The notes beneath the pieces are model-generated. The model made no database searches, was not told where the DNA came from, and saw only the letters and a program-made list of their open reading frames with translations. This document shows positions 35,310-44,775 of a DNA stretch of 64,000 nucleotides, piece by piece. This DNA is from an uncultured Holophagaceae bacterium (GTDB lineage: Bacteria > Acidobacteriota > Holophagae > Holophagales > Holophagaceae). The translations under genes were made by a program, and so were the position numbers. Position 1 is the stretch's first letter; every line of letters starts with the position of its first letter. The stretch spans positions 389,078 to 453,077 of the forward strand of contig CAIZZF010000026.1 of NCBI GenBank assembly GCA_903937385.1, read 5' to 3'.

Positions 35310-36170
35310 ATGCCCCGGTTGGTTGCCCTCCTGTGCTGCGCCTGCCTCCTGGGGGCAAGCACACCCAAAGGCACCCTGGTCATCGTGGGCGGCGGGGGCA
35401 TGCCCCAGCCGATCCTCGATGCGTTCCTCCTCGCCTCCGGCGGGAAGGGCGGCGCCGTGGGCATCATCCCCACCTCCACCAGCGACCCCGATGGCGCGCT
35501 CAAGGAGTGGAAGGAGGACCTCGAGAAGGCGGGCCTCACCATGGTCTCCCTGGACGTCCGCAGCCGGGAGCAGGCCTCCGACCCCGAGCTGTTGGCCCGC
35601 GCCCGAACCTGCACGGGCTTCTGGTTCTCAGGAGGCGACCAGAACCGCGTGGGTGACAAGATCGTCGGCACCCCGCTGCAGAAGGTTGTCCGCGACCGTT
35701 ACGAGGCCGGCGCCTGCATCGGCGGCACCAGCGCCGGAGCCGCCATCATGTCCAAGGTCATGCTCACGGGCGATGACCGCCACGGCAAGGAGGCCCTCTC
35801 CGAGTTCGGACCCGGCGCCTACCAGACCCGCGAAGGCATGGGCTTCCTGCCGGAAGGCGTCATCGTGGACCAGCACTTCCTCCGGCGCAGTCGCGAGAAC
35901 CGCCTCTTCAGCGTGGTCATGGGGCGACCCGACCTGCTGGGCCTCGGCATCGACGAGGCCACGGCCCTGGTGGTCAAGGATGGCCAGGCCAAGGTCCTCG
36001 GGAACCGCTCGGTCATGGTCTTCGACCCTTCAGGCATGACCGTCCAGGGCGAGTCCTTCCGCGACCTCCGCATCCACGTGCTGCGCCCCGGTCAGTCCAT
36101 CGATCTGGCCACCCGCAAGGTGAGTCAGCCACCAGAGGCGATAAACCTCAACCGCAAGGAGAAGAATTGA
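35310..36170 (+). CDS. Exported cyanophycinase-like S51 peptidase
   Basis: 286 residues from MPRLVALLCCACLLGAS, a signal peptide (a lipoprotein-like Cys pair is present but no clear lipobox). Core motifs of the S51 cyanophycinase family: TLVIVGGGGMPQPIL, FWFSGGDQNRVGD and the nucleophile GGTSAGAAIMSKVML. Later LPEGVIVDQHFLRRSRENRLF fits the catalytic-fold end. Cyanophycinase cuts cyanophycin to beta-Asp-Arg dipeptides. The next genes fit that product. AAGGAG precedes the ATG; the stop overlaps the next start by 4 bp. A related aspartyl dipeptidase (PepE) role is the main alternative. Confidence 0.85.
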   Translation: MPRLVALLCCACLLGASTPKGTLVIVGGGGMPQPILDAFLLASGGKGGAVGIIPTSTSDPDGALKEWKEDLEKAGLTMVSLDVRSREQASDPELLARARTCTGFWFSGGDQNRVGDKIVGTPLQKVVRDRYEAGACIGGTSAGAAIMSKVMLTGDDRHGKEALSEFGPGAYQTREGMGFLPEGVIVDQHFLRRSRENRLFSVVMGRPDLLGLGIDEATALVVKDGQAKVLGNRSVMVFDPSGMTVQGESFRDLRIHVLRPGQSIDLATRKVSQPPEAINLNRKEKN

Positions 36171-37651
36171 CCACAAAGGGGCGGATGATCCTCGTCTTCC
36201 TGCTTGCGGTAGTCAGTCTCACTGCGGCCGCGCCGGCACCCTTCCCAGCCGATCACCGCACCATGACCAAGACTGTCTCCTACGCGGAGATGACCGCCTT
36301 CCTGACAGCGGTCGCTCGACCGGGCTTGATCACGGTCACCGAGGAGGGCCGCACGCACCAGGGCCGCCAGGTGCTGCTGGTGCGCCTGAATCGGGGTGGC
36401 ACCAAGGCCCGCTTCCGGGTGCTGTACTACGCCCAGCAGCACGGCAACGAGGTGGCGGGCAAGGACGCGCTCCTGACCCTGATCCGGGACATCGCCCAGC
36501 ATCCGGAGCTGCTGCCGGAGGACGTGGACCTCTACCTCATGCCCATGCTGAATCCTGATGGCGCGGAGGCCCACCGCCGCCTGAACGGCGCGGGCGAGGA
36601 CCTGAACCGGGACCACCTCCTGCTGGCCCAGCCCGAGACCCAGGCCCTGCACCGCGTGGCCCGGCGCATCCGGCCCCACCTGGCGGTGGACAGCCACGAG
36701 TTCGGGCGGGATGGGAAGGACTACACCGACCGGGGCTGGGAGGCCTGGCCCCTCATCACCATGGACGCCGCCAACCATCCCCTCATTCCTGACTATCTCA
36801 AGACCGCGGGGCTGGAGGCCGTAGCCGCCGCCGCGCCCCTGCAGAAGAAGGCCGGCCACACCTACGCTCGCTACAGCGTGGGCGGTCCGCCGCCGGACGA
36901 GGAAATTCGGCCCTCCACACCTGAAGTCGATGACGGGCGCAACGGCATGGGCACCCTGGGCGCCCTGTCCTTCATCATCGAGGCCGGCGTCCGGCACCAG
37001 GCCAAGGAGCCCCAGGCGGACCTGGGCGCGCGGGTGGACGGCTACCGCATCCTCTACCGCCACCTGCTCGGCGACCGCGTCTGGCGCGACCGGGTCTACA
37101 AGCTTGCCGAGCGGGCCCGCCGCGAGCCCCTGCCGCCCTTCATCGCCACCAACGTCTTCTGGGCCAATCTAGGCGGCAAGGTCACCTCGGTGAAGGTGCT
37201 GGAGACCGCCACGGGCCGGGTACTCGAGGTACCCACCGCCAACGCCATGACCGACCTGGTGGTGAAGGGCAGCGTCCCCACCCCCCGGGCCTATGCCATC
37301 GAGCCCGCCCTCGCCGCGCGCTTCCTGCCCGTCCTGGAAGCCCAGGGCCTGCGCTTCGAGGCCCTCAGCGCCCCCCGGCGGGCGCGGGTCGAGCGGGTCC
37401 GCCTGCTCCGCCTCGAAGAGCCCTACGACGAGCTCTACCAGCGCTACAAGGACCGGCAGATCGTCGAGCGCCAGGCCCCGGCCGACCTGGACCTGCCCGT
37501 GGGTACCCTCGTCGTGCCTCTTGACCAGGACCTGGCCCGCCGGGCCATCCAGGTGCTGGAACCCTGCCTGCTCTATGGCCTCTACGGCTACCCTGGCTTC
37601 CGTGAGTCGGCGAAGCCCGGCGCCTTCCTGCCTGTGTCCCGTCTCTTCTGA
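36167..37651 (+). CDS. Exported M14-family zinc carboxypeptidase
   Basis: 494 residues with a signal peptide (MTTKGRMILVFLLAVVSLTAAAPA). M14 zinc ligands: YYAQQHGNEVAGKD (H92, E95) and AVDSHEFG (H177). Substrate-region MLNPDGAEAHRRLNGAGEDLNRDH is standard. The catalytic Glu is in LSFIIEAGVRHQ (272). The C-terminal 200 residues are a beta-rich extension. TTG 36167 is chosen because AAGGAG lies 5 nt upstream and gives a positively charged signal N-terminus; ATG 36185 is an alternative. It would release C-terminal residues such as arginine from peptides (inference). Confidence 0.86.
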   Translation: MTTKGRMILVFLLAVVSLTAAAPAPFPADHRTMTKTVSYAEMTAFLTAVARPGLITVTEEGRTHQGRQVLLVRLNRGGTKARFRVLYYAQQHGNEVAGKDALLTLIRDIAQHPELLPEDVDLYLMPMLNPDGAEAHRRLNGAGEDLNRDHLLLAQPETQALHRVARRIRPHLAVDSHEFGRDGKDYTDRGWEAWPLITMDAANHPLIPDYLKTAGLEAVAAAAPLQKKAGHTYARYSVGGPPPDEEIRPSTPEVDDGRNGMGTLGALSFIIEAGVRHQAKEPQADLGARVDGYRILYRHLLGDRVWRDRVYKLAERARREPLPPFIATNVFWANLGGKVTSVKVLETATGRVLEVPTANAMTDLVVKGSVPTPRAYAIEPALAARFLPVLEAQGLRFEALSAPRRARVERVRLLRLEEPYDELYQRYKDRQIVERQAPADLDLPVGTLVVPLDQDLARRAIQVLEPCLLYGLYGYPGFRESAKPGAFLPVSRLF

Positions 37652-37684
37652 ACCCGCTCCGGATCGCATCCGGCTGGAGTTCCC

Positions 37685-38848
37685 ATGCTGCTGCTCATCA
37701 AAAACGTGGAAGTCTACGCACCCGACCCCGGAGGCACCTGCGACCTGCTGATCGGCGGCGGGAAGATCCTGCGCATGGAAGCGGACATCCGCATCCCCCG
37801 CAAGTACTGCGAGGTCATCGACGGCCGGAACCACAAGGCCGTGCCGGGCTTCATCGACGGTCACGTACACATCATGGGCGGCGGCGGCGAGGGCGGCTTT
37901 GCCACCCGCACGCCGGGCCTGCCCCTCACGGATGCCATCCTGGGCGGCGTGACCACCGTGGTGGGCTGCCTGGGCACCGACGGCTACACGCGGCACATGG
38001 CCGGCCTCCTCGCCAAGGCCAAGGGCCTCGAGGAAGAAGGCCTCAGCACCTTCATCTACTCCGGCTCCTACGGGCTGCCCCTGCGCACCCTCATGCCCAG
38101 CCTCGAGGAGGATCTCCTCTTCATCGATAAGGTGATCGGAGCTGGGGAAGTGGCGCTCTCGGACCACCGCTCCAGCCAGCCCACTTTCGAGGCCTTCGCC
38201 CAGCTGGTGGCCATGGCCCGGCGCGGCGGGATGCTCTCGGGCAAGGCCGGCATCGTCAACGTCCACCTGGGCGACGGCGCCCGGGGCCTGGACTTCCTGC
38301 GGCGCATCGCCGCCGAGACGGAGCTGCCCCTCACCCAGATGTGGCCCACGCATATCAACCGCAACCCGCACCTCTTCGAGGAGGGTATCGCCCACGCGAA
38401 GGCTGGCGGCTTCGTGGACTTCACCACCTCGACCCTGGCCTCCTACCTCGAGGATGGCGAGATCCCCTGCGCCAAGGCCCTGCGCCGCATGCTGGAAGCG
38501 GGCGTGGATCCTGGCCAGATCACCTTCACCTCCGATGGCCAGGGCAGCCTGCCGGACTGGGACCGGAACGGCCGCCTGCAGGACATCTCCGTAGGCCGGG
38601 TCACCTCGCTGTTCCCGGCGGTGCGCGAGGCGGTGCAGGCCGAGGGTCTCGCCCTTGAGACCGCCCTCCGGGTGATCACCGCCAACCCTGCCCGCATCTT
38701 GAAGCTGCGCAGCAAGGGCCAGCTGGCTCCCGGCATGGACGCGGACGTGGTACTGCTCAGCAAGGACCTGGAGGTCCGCAGCGTCGTGGCCAAGGGCCAG
38801 CTGCTCATGAAGGCCGGGCGTCCCCTGACCAAGGGGAGGTTCGAGTGA
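37685..38848 (+). CDS. iadA: Isoaspartyl dipeptidase (beta-aspartyl peptidase)
   Basis: 387 residues, close to E. coli IadA (390). Amidohydrolase metal sites: GFIDGHVHIMGG (HxH), IVNVHLGDGARG, MWPTHINRNPHLF and the late Asp in FTSDGQGSLPDW. No signal peptide, so it acts on dipeptides in the cytosol. It hydrolyses beta-Asp-X dipeptides, including beta-Asp-Arg made by cyanophycinase. It lies between the exported peptidases and a carrier, so import of dipeptides before hydrolysis is plausible. Its stop overlaps the carrier GTG start (GTGA). Confidence 0.93.
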   Translation: MLLLIKNVEVYAPDPGGTCDLLIGGGKILRMEADIRIPRKYCEVIDGRNHKAVPGFIDGHVHIMGGGGEGGFATRTPGLPLTDAILGGVTTVVGCLGTDGYTRHMAGLLAKAKGLEEEGLSTFIYSGSYGLPLRTLMPSLEEDLLFIDKVIGAGEVALSDHRSSQPTFEAFAQLVAMARRGGMLSGKAGIVNVHLGDGARGLDFLRRIAAETELPLTQMWPTHINRNPHLFEEGIAHAKAGGFVDFTTSTLASYLEDGEIPCAKALRRMLEAGVDPGQITFTSDGQGSLPDWDRNGRLQDISVGRVTSLFPAVREAVQAEGLALETALRVITANPARILKLRSKGQLAPGMDADVVLLSKDLEVRSVVAKGQLLMKAGRPLTKGRFE

Positions 38849-40281
38849 GTGCACCGGAAACCACGACGCCGGCGGCGCCCCCCGCCCGGCAGATGCCCCA
38901 CACCCTGGTGATCGTCGGGGCCCTGATCGTCCTGGTGCTGGTGCTGTCCTGGCTCATCCCCTCGGGCGAGTACCAGCGCACCGCCGTGGAGACCAGCGAG
39001 GGCATCCGGAAGGTCACCATCCCCGGCACCTTCCACCTGGTGCCCAAGGTCCTCCTGGGCCTGCAGGCCCTGCTGCTGGCCCCCATCAAGGGCTTCCTGG
39101 ACGGGTCCCTGCTCATCTGCTTCCTGCTGGTGATCGGCGGAACCTTCGCCGTGTTCCAGGAGACCGGCGCCGTGGAGTCCGGCATCTGTGGGCTGACGGA
39201 CGTCCTGGCCCGGCGGCCCGCCCTGAAAGGTCTGGTGATCCCGGTCCTGATGACGGTGTTCTCCCTGGCTGGCGGCATCTTCGGCATGGCCGAGGAGATC
39301 ATCCCCTTCGTCATCATCTTCATCCCCCTGGCCCGGCGCCTGGGCTACGACTCCATCGTGGGGATCTGCATCCCGTTCCTGGGAGCGGCGGCCGGCTTCG
39401 CGGCGGCCTTCTTCAACCCCTTCACCGTCGGCATCGCCCAGAGCATCGCCGGCCTGCCCCTCTACTCCGGCCTGGCCTACCGGCTGGTCACCTGGGTGAT
39501 CGGCACCACCGTGGTGATCACCTACGTGATGCTCTATGCCCACCGTGTGAAGCGGGACCCGACCCTCAGCCCGGTCTATGACCTGGACCTCGAGCGGGGC
39601 AGCCTCTCCGAGACTTCCGCTGGCCCCGCCTGGGATGCCCGCAAAGTCGCCGCGCTGGTCCTCTTCGCCGGCTGCATGCTGCTGTTGGTGGTGGGCGTGC
39701 TGCGCTGGAAGTGGTACATGGAGGAGATCGCCGTGCTGTTCTTCGGCATGGGCATCGCCCTCGGCGTGGTGGGCGGCCTCAGCCCCAGCCGCATCGCCGC
39801 GGTCTTCGTGGTCGGGGCCAAGGACATGGTGAGCGTGGTCTTCATCGTGGCCTGCGCCCGGGCATTGCTGATCATCGCCCAGGACGCCCGCATCATGGAT
39901 ACGATGCTCTTCGCCGCCTCCAAGGCCATGGCCATGCTGCCCCGGGTGGTCGTGGCCCAGGTGATGTTCCTCATCCAGTCGGGGATCAACTTCCTCATCC
40001 ACTCGGGCACGGCCCAGGCCGCCCTGACCATGCCAATCATGGCGCCGCTCTCCGACCTGGTCGGCGTCACGCGCCAGACGGCGGTCTACGCGTTTCAGCT
40101 CTGCGAGTTCGTGAATCCCATCCTGCCCACCTCCGCCGTCACCATGGGTGTGCTCGGGGCCGCGAAGATCCCCTGGGACAAGTGGGCCCGCTGGTTCCTG
40201 CCCCTCCTGGTGATCCTGGTGCTGCTCAGCTTCCTGCTGCTCATCCCGCCCGTGCTGTTCTTCCACTGGGGCCCCGCGTGA
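38845..40281 (+). CDS. YfcC/DcuC-type membrane carrier (basic amino acid/dipeptide?)
   Basis: 478 residues and 11-12 helices. N-terminus PHTLVIVGALIVLVLVLSWLIPSGEYQR and later FGMAEEIIPFVIIFIPLARRLGYDSIVGICIPFLGAAAGFAAAFFNPFTVGIAQ match the YfcC/C4-dicarboxylate-ArcD superfamily carriers. The AEE and SGINFLIHSGTAQAALTMPIMAPL segments are conserved. Here it probably moves beta-aspartyl dipeptides, arginine or aspartate for the adjacent iadA. GTG start at the GTGA overlap. Confidence 0.85.
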   Translation: MSAPETTTPAAPPARQMPHTLVIVGALIVLVLVLSWLIPSGEYQRTAVETSEGIRKVTIPGTFHLVPKVLLGLQALLLAPIKGFLDGSLLICFLLVIGGTFAVFQETGAVESGICGLTDVLARRPALKGLVIPVLMTVFSLAGGIFGMAEEIIPFVIIFIPLARRLGYDSIVGICIPFLGAAAGFAAAFFNPFTVGIAQSIAGLPLYSGLAYRLVTWVIGTTVVITYVMLYAHRVKRDPTLSPVYDLDLERGSLSETSAGPAWDARKVAALVLFAGCMLLLVVGVLRWKWYMEEIAVLFFGMGIALGVVGGLSPSRIAAVFVVGAKDMVSVVFIVACARALLIIAQDARIMDTMLFAASKAMAMLPRVVVAQVMFLIQSGINFLIHSGTAQAALTMPIMAPLSDLVGVTRQTAVYAFQLCEFVNPILPTSAVTMGVLGAAKIPWDKWARWFLPLLVILVLLSFLLLIPPVLFFHWGPA

Positions 40282-41840
40282 GCCTGCGTTCCCTCGCCCT
40301 CCTGGCGCTGCTGGCCAGCGGGGCGCTGGCCCAGGGCACTGCGCCTGATGCCACTGCGGACTTCATCCGGGTCACCGGGACCGAGCCCCTGCCCGCGCCC
40401 CTGCCTGCCCTCGTGGACGGCCTGGAAGCCTCACGGCTCAGAGCGCACATCGCCTTCCTCAGCGACCCGAAGCGCGAGGGCCGGGGCCTGGGTAGCCGCG
40501 GACTCGAGGCCACGGTGCGCTACCTCCAAGAGCAGGTGAAAGCCGCGGGCCTGCCGCCCCTGGGACCAGGCTATTTCCAGACCGTGCCGCTGCGAGAGGT
40601 GCGGCCCGGCCAGGGCACCGTCCGGCTAACGCTTGGATCTGCCAGCCTCACCTTCCGCGCGGGCCGGGACGCCGTCCTCCCCACGGTGGCCCCGAGCAGA
40701 CTCGAAGGTCCCTGCGTGTTCGTCGGATTCGGCATCCAGGAGCCCGGCCTGGGCCACGATGACTTCCGGGGCCTGGACGTCCGCGGCAAGGTGGTGATCT
40801 TCCGCGATGGCATCCCCTCCGGCGCCGCCTGGCAGAAGCCCGAGCTGCTCGAAAAATACCTCTCCAGCCGCCCCGCAGATCGCTACGATGCCCGCCTGGC
40901 CCTGCTCGAAAAGCTCGGCGCCCGGGCGGCCATCGCCCTGGAAGAGGGCCTGGACCAGCGCATCAGGGTGGGCAAGGAACCGGCCCTGCCCTACTTTCTG
41001 GCAGCACCCGGCGTACCCAGCTCTGGCGAGCCGCCGCTGGCGCGGCTGGCACTCACGCCGGGGCTGCGCACCCTGCTGCAAGGGCCCCGGGAAGGCACGG
41101 CCAACCTCGTCATCCGAGGCCGGGTGCGGGCGCTCCAGGGCCAGAACCTGCTCGCCCGCCTGGAAGGCTCGGATCCTGCCCTGCGCCGGGAGGCCATCCT
41201 GCTCGGCGCCCACATGGACCACCTCGGCATGCCCGCGGGTGTCCTGCATCCCGGCGCCGATGACAACGCCTCGGGCGTGGCGGCGCTGCTGGAGATCCTG
41301 CGATCCCTGGCCGCCAGTCCCATCCATCCCCGCCGCACGGTGCTCTTCGCCTTCTGGACCGGCGAGGAAGAGGGCAAGTTCGGTTCCGGCCACTACACCC
41401 GCCAGCCCCGCTGGCCCCTGGCCACCACGAGTGCCTACCTGAACCTCGACATGATCGGCCATCCCTGGCCCCAAGAGGCACTCCGGACCCTGGTGGCGGA
41501 AGCGGGCCTGAAGCAGCCGGAGGCCTTCCTCGACGGACTTGCGCCCGCCCACTTCGCGGAGCCGGGCCTCAGCACCAGTCACCGCGAGCTCGGCCCCGTC
41601 CTCGCGCTGGCCGGTCGTGGCACCGGCATGTCCCTGCACCTGGACTGGACCGACGGCAAGAACGGCGGCAGCGACTACCGGGACTTCGCCCGGCGCGAGG
41701 TGCCCTTCGTGCGCTTCTTTGGCGACTACTTCCCGGGCTACCACAAGCCCGGGGACACCCTCGACCAGCTGGACCCCGAACAGGTGCGCCGCATGGCCCG
41801 CCTCGCCCTCGCCACCGCCTGGCTGCTGGCCGATCGGTAA
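40278..41840 (+). CDS. Exported M28-family aminopeptidase with PA-like insert
   Basis: 520 residues starting GTG (GTGA overlap with the carrier stop). Signal peptide VSLRSLALLALLASGALAQG. After a PA-type insert (about 85-260, with FVGFGIQEPGLGHDDFRGLDVRGKVVIFRDG), the M28 metal sites are LGAHMDHLG, GADDNASGVAALLE, TGEEEGKFGSGH and NLDMIGH, and the end is DYFPGYHKPGDTL. It trims N-terminal residues from peptides outside the cytosol. The track ORF starts far upstream in another gene and is rejected. Confidence 0.9.
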   Translation: MSLRSLALLALLASGALAQGTAPDATADFIRVTGTEPLPAPLPALVDGLEASRLRAHIAFLSDPKREGRGLGSRGLEATVRYLQEQVKAAGLPPLGPGYFQTVPLREVRPGQGTVRLTLGSASLTFRAGRDAVLPTVAPSRLEGPCVFVGFGIQEPGLGHDDFRGLDVRGKVVIFRDGIPSGAAWQKPELLEKYLSSRPADRYDARLALLEKLGARAAIALEEGLDQRIRVGKEPALPYFLAAPGVPSSGEPPLARLALTPGLRTLLQGPREGTANLVIRGRVRALQGQNLLARLEGSDPALRREAILLGAHMDHLGMPAGVLHPGADDNASGVAALLEILRSLAASPIHPRRTVLFAFWTGEEEGKFGSGHYTRQPRWPLATTSAYLNLDMIGHPWPQEALRTLVAEAGLKQPEAFLDGLAPAHFAEPGLSTSHRELGPVLALAGRGTGMSLHLDWTDGKNGGSDYRDFARREVPFVRFFGDYFPGYHKPGDTLDQLDPEQVRRMARLALATAWLLADR

Positions 41841-41877
41841 GCCCGGATCTGCAGGATGAGCCCAGCCCCAGAAACGG

Positions 41878-42690
41878 TCAGCGTCCCAGGCCTGCCTCGA
41901 AGGTCCGCAGGGCCTTGAGGAGCGCGGCTGGTGCATCCCACATCACCCAGTGCCGGGTGCCGGGGACGTGGATGACCTGGAACTTGGACAGGTCCTTGAA
42001 CCCGTGCTGGGCCAGGAAGGCGGCCTTCTGGGCCGGATCGGGGTCCTCAGGCGCCGAGGACAGGTCCAGCACCGGCAGCCGCAGCTGGGCGTGGCGACCA
42101 CCCAGGGGATCCAGACACAGGCCCCGCAGGTAGGCCTGCAGCGCCTTCGGCGGCACCCGCAGGGCCTCGGCCACCACCCGCTTGGTCTGCTCCTGGGAGC
42201 TGGTCATCAGGCCCAGGAAGATCCCCAGGGCCATGCCTGGATCCTGGCCCATGCTCACGGCGGTGGGCTCCATGTAGGCCGTCGGCAGGGCACTCAGGAA
42301 GCTGTCCACCAGGAGCAGCCCCCGAAAGGCCGTGGGATCTTCCAGGATGGCCCTGGCGCCGAGGGGGCCACCCATGGAGTGGCCGACCACCAGGCAGGGA
42401 GCCAGCCCTTCCTGGCGCACCAACCCGGCGAGGCCCTTGGCCACGGCGCCGAATTCCGCCCGCCCATCCACTTCAGCGGGCCCAGGGCTCCCGCCACTGC
42501 CGGGCAGGTCCACGCTCAGGACCATGTGGTCCCGCGCGAGTTCGGCAGCCACCTCAGCCCAGACCTCCTTGTTGCCACCGAACCCGTGGATCAGCAGGAT
42601 GCCAGGCCCCTTGCCAACCTTGGTGAAGGGCGGCGGGGTCGCCTGGAGGCACAGGGCCGCAAGGCAGATCATCAGGATGCGGCAGCCCAT
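41878..42690 (-). CDS. Secreted alpha/beta hydrolase
   Basis: 270 residues with a signal peptide (MGCRILMICLAALCLQATPPPF). The core is PGILLIHGFGGNKEVWAEVAAEL, the nucleophile elbow VVGHSMGGPLGARAIL (GHSMG), an acid region and a His in VPGTRHWVMWDAP. A classical lipase/esterase-type fold without an assigned substrate. Convergent with the M28 peptidase, 37 bp apart with no clear terminator. GAGG precedes the ATG. Confidence 0.85.
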   Translation of the reverse strand: MGCRILMICLAALCLQATPPPFTKVGKGPGILLIHGFGGNKEVWAEVAAELARDHMVLSVDLPGSGGSPGPAEVDGRAEFGAVAKGLAGLVRQEGLAPCLVVGHSMGGPLGARAILEDPTAFRGLLLVDSFLSALPTAYMEPTAVSMGQDPGMALGIFLGLMTSSQEQTKRVVAEALRVPPKALQAYLRGLCLDPLGGRHAQLRLPVLDLSSAPEDPDPAQKAAFLAQHGFKDLSKFQVIHVPGTRHWVMWDAPAALLKALRTFEAGLGR

Positions 42691-42725
42691 GGGGACCTCG
42701 AGAAAGATCCTTCAGCATCGCAGGA

Positions 42726-44054
42726 TCAGGGAAGCTGGACCTCGCCGTACCAACCCTTGAGGCTGATCTTGGTGCCGTAGGGGGCGGACAGCCTCTGCAG
42801 GAGGGCGATGATCTCGCCGCCCCGCTTGGTGCTGGCCAGGCGGGGCACGCCGTAGAGGGGGCCTTCGTCGTCGATGGTCACAGGCAACAGCTGGATCCGC
42901 TTCAGCTTTCCCTGGTTCATCGTCATGCGGACCATCACGGTCTCCAGCACTTCGCGGGACTCGCGGCGGTCGAACACCGAGACGTTGGCGGGGCGGGGCA
43001 TCTCGATGTCGCGCTGGTGGATGACATCCGCGGGGATCCGCTCCGGGGTGCGGTACTGGTAGATGAAGTCGCCGAGGCTGTAGAAGATGGGCCGCCCCTG
43101 GTAGAGCTCGATGCCGCGCAGGACGTGGGGGCCGGTGCCGATCACCATGTCCGCCCCGGCCTCGATGGCCCGGCGGAACATGATCTGGTCGTTGGGCGGG
43201 GTGGTGTCCTGGATGCCGTACGCGCGGTGGTGGGTCACGTCGTGGTTGTGCAGGGTGACCAGCAGCAGGTCCGCATGGCGCCGAGCCAGGACGATGTCAT
43301 CCTCCATCGCCTTCACGTCGGACTCCAGGGGGCCTTCCACCTTCTCCACCTTGCCGTCCCGCACCGCGAGGATGACGGCGGGGTCGATGGTCGCCAGGGA
43401 CGGTGCGGAGGGGTCCTTGCTGCGGTACTTGGCGGTCCAGTAGCGCATGTAAGAGAGCAGGGAGACCCGGGTCTTGAAACCGGCCAGCTCCAGGGTGCCC
43501 GGGGCTCGCGCCTCGGCCAGGGTGGCGCCGGCGCCGGCATAGGTGATGTTCGAATGATCCAGGGCCTTCAGGCACTCCTTGAGCCCCTCGGGGCCGAAGT
43601 CCAGGGCATGGTTGTTGGCCAGGCTCACCAGGTTGATGCCCGTCCGCGCCAGCTCCCAGCGGAAGTCCCGGGGCGCCCGGAAGTTGTAGAAGGGCCGCTG
43701 GAGGTCCGGCCGGTCGTTCAGCGAGAACTCCATGTTGCCATAGGCGATGTCGGCCTCCTGCATGAGGCGCAACAGGCCCGCTCGCTCGGGGGCTTCCAGG
43801 TGGCTGATTTTCTCGTTGAAGATCATGTCGCCCACCGCCGTGATGACGAGGTCGCCCGACTCCTCCTTGAGCAGCTCGCCGAGGCGGCCCGCCCAGTCGA
43901 TGCGCTCGGGCTTCTCCGGGGGCTGGACAAGGTGCCGGTAGACCGAGCGGGGATCGTCCTTGGCGGACTCCGGCTTGGCCTGGGCGAGGGCGGGCAGTCC
44001 GCACAGCAGCGCTGCCATGGCCAGGACTCGATGGACTCGGGGCGTCCCGGGCAT
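42726..44054 (-). CDS. CapA-family (poly-gamma-glutamate synthesis-like) exported protein
   Basis: 442 residues, signal peptide MPGTPRVHRVLAMAALLCGLPALAQA. The CapA/metallophosphatase-like domain is marked by LVITAVGDMIFNEK, IAYGNMEFSL, LVSLANNHALDFGPEGL, LLLVTLHNHDVTHHR and MVIGTGPHVLRGIELYQGRPIFYSLGDFIYQ. This calcineurin-like fold occurs in capsule PGA genes but mostly in single enzymes of unknown role. No capsule gene is beside it. ATG 44054 has AGGAGGT upstream; the track ORF starts 24 codons earlier. Probably periplasmic. Confidence 0.85.
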   Translation of the reverse strand: MPGTPRVHRVLAMAALLCGLPALAQAKPESAKDDPRSVYRHLVQPPEKPERIDWAGRLGELLKEESGDLVITAVGDMIFNEKISHLEAPERAGLLRLMQEADIAYGNMEFSLNDRPDLQRPFYNFRAPRDFRWELARTGINLVSLANNHALDFGPEGLKECLKALDHSNITYAGAGATLAEARAPGTLELAGFKTRVSLLSYMRYWTAKYRSKDPSAPSLATIDPAVILAVRDGKVEKVEGPLESDVKAMEDDIVLARRHADLLLVTLHNHDVTHHRAYGIQDTTPPNDQIMFRRAIEAGADMVIGTGPHVLRGIELYQGRPIFYSLGDFIYQYRTPERIPADVIHQRDIEMPRPANVSVFDRRESREVLETVMVRMTMNQGKLKRIQLLPVTIDDEGPLYGVPRLASTKRGGEIIALLQRLSAPYGTKISLKGWYGEVQLP

Positions 44055-44166
44055 GGTGACCTCCTGCAAGAAAGGTGGTGCTGCGCAATTTTGTTTCATC
44101 CAGCGCCATCCTGCAAAGTATTTCAATCAGCTCACCGGGGTGGCCCCGGGGCCTTATCCTGGAGCC

Positions 44167-44775
44167 ATGACCACCGATCCGGACTACTGGAACCGCATCT
44201 ACGAGGACGAGGCCCGACCCGTCTGGGACATGGCCCGGGCCACGCCGCTGGTGTCCGAGGTCCTGGAGCTGGCCCTGCCCCTGGGCCTCCGCCCGGGCTG
44301 CGAGTTGGTGGTGCCCGGCTGCGGGTACGGCCATGACGCCGTCGAGCTGGAGGCGCGGGGCTTCTCGGTCACGGGCCTGGACTTCGCCCCCCTCGCCATC
44401 CAGGGCGCCATGCACCGCTACGGGGACCGCGTCATCTGGTCCCAGGCGGACTGGTTCACCACCCACCTGGGGCCCTGGGACGGCATCTTCGACCACACCT
44501 GCTTCGTGGCCATGGACCCGGCCCTGCGCTCGGCCTACGTGGACGCCTGCGCGGAGCATCTCCGCCCCGGGGGGTTCTGGCTGGTGGCGGCGTTCCATGA
44601 TGTCCAGGGCCGCCCGGCGCCGCCCCACGAGATCCCCATGCTGGAGATGCGCCACCTGGCGGAGGCCCGGTTCGAGGTGCTGCACCTGGCCGAGGCCCAG
44701 CAGAGCCACCCCCGCCGCGCGGGCCGCGAGTACCTGCTGGTGGCCCGCCGCCGCGAAGGCTCTGTCCAGCCTTAA
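44167..44775 (+). CDS. TPMT-like SAM-dependent methyltransferase
   Basis: 202 residues from MTTDPDYWNRIYEDEARPVWDMARATP. SAM motifs: GCELVVPGCGYGHDAVELEARGFSVTGLDFAPLAI, IWSQADWF and FDHTCFVAMDP. This is the thiopurine/thiocyanate methyltransferase branch, where the substrate is a thiol, halide or similar nucleophile. The track ORF adds 69 spurious codons; TATCCT lies 6 nt before ATG 44167. Single gene. Confidence 0.88.
   Translation: MTTDPDYWNRIYEDEARPVWDMARATPLVSEVLELALPLGLRPGCELVVPGCGYGHDAVELEARGFSVTGLDFAPLAIQGAMHRYGDRVIWSQADWFTTHLGPWDGIFDHTCFVAMDPALRSAYVDACAEHLRPGGFWLVAAFHDVQGRPAPPHEIPMLEMRHLAEARFEVLHLAEAQQSHPRRAGREYLLVARRREGSVQP

Noticed and set aside
32461-35364. 967-codon minus-strand ORF under the TonB receptor
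   Set aside because: High-GC antisense shadow; the plus-strand ORF has a signal peptide, plug and barrel signature.
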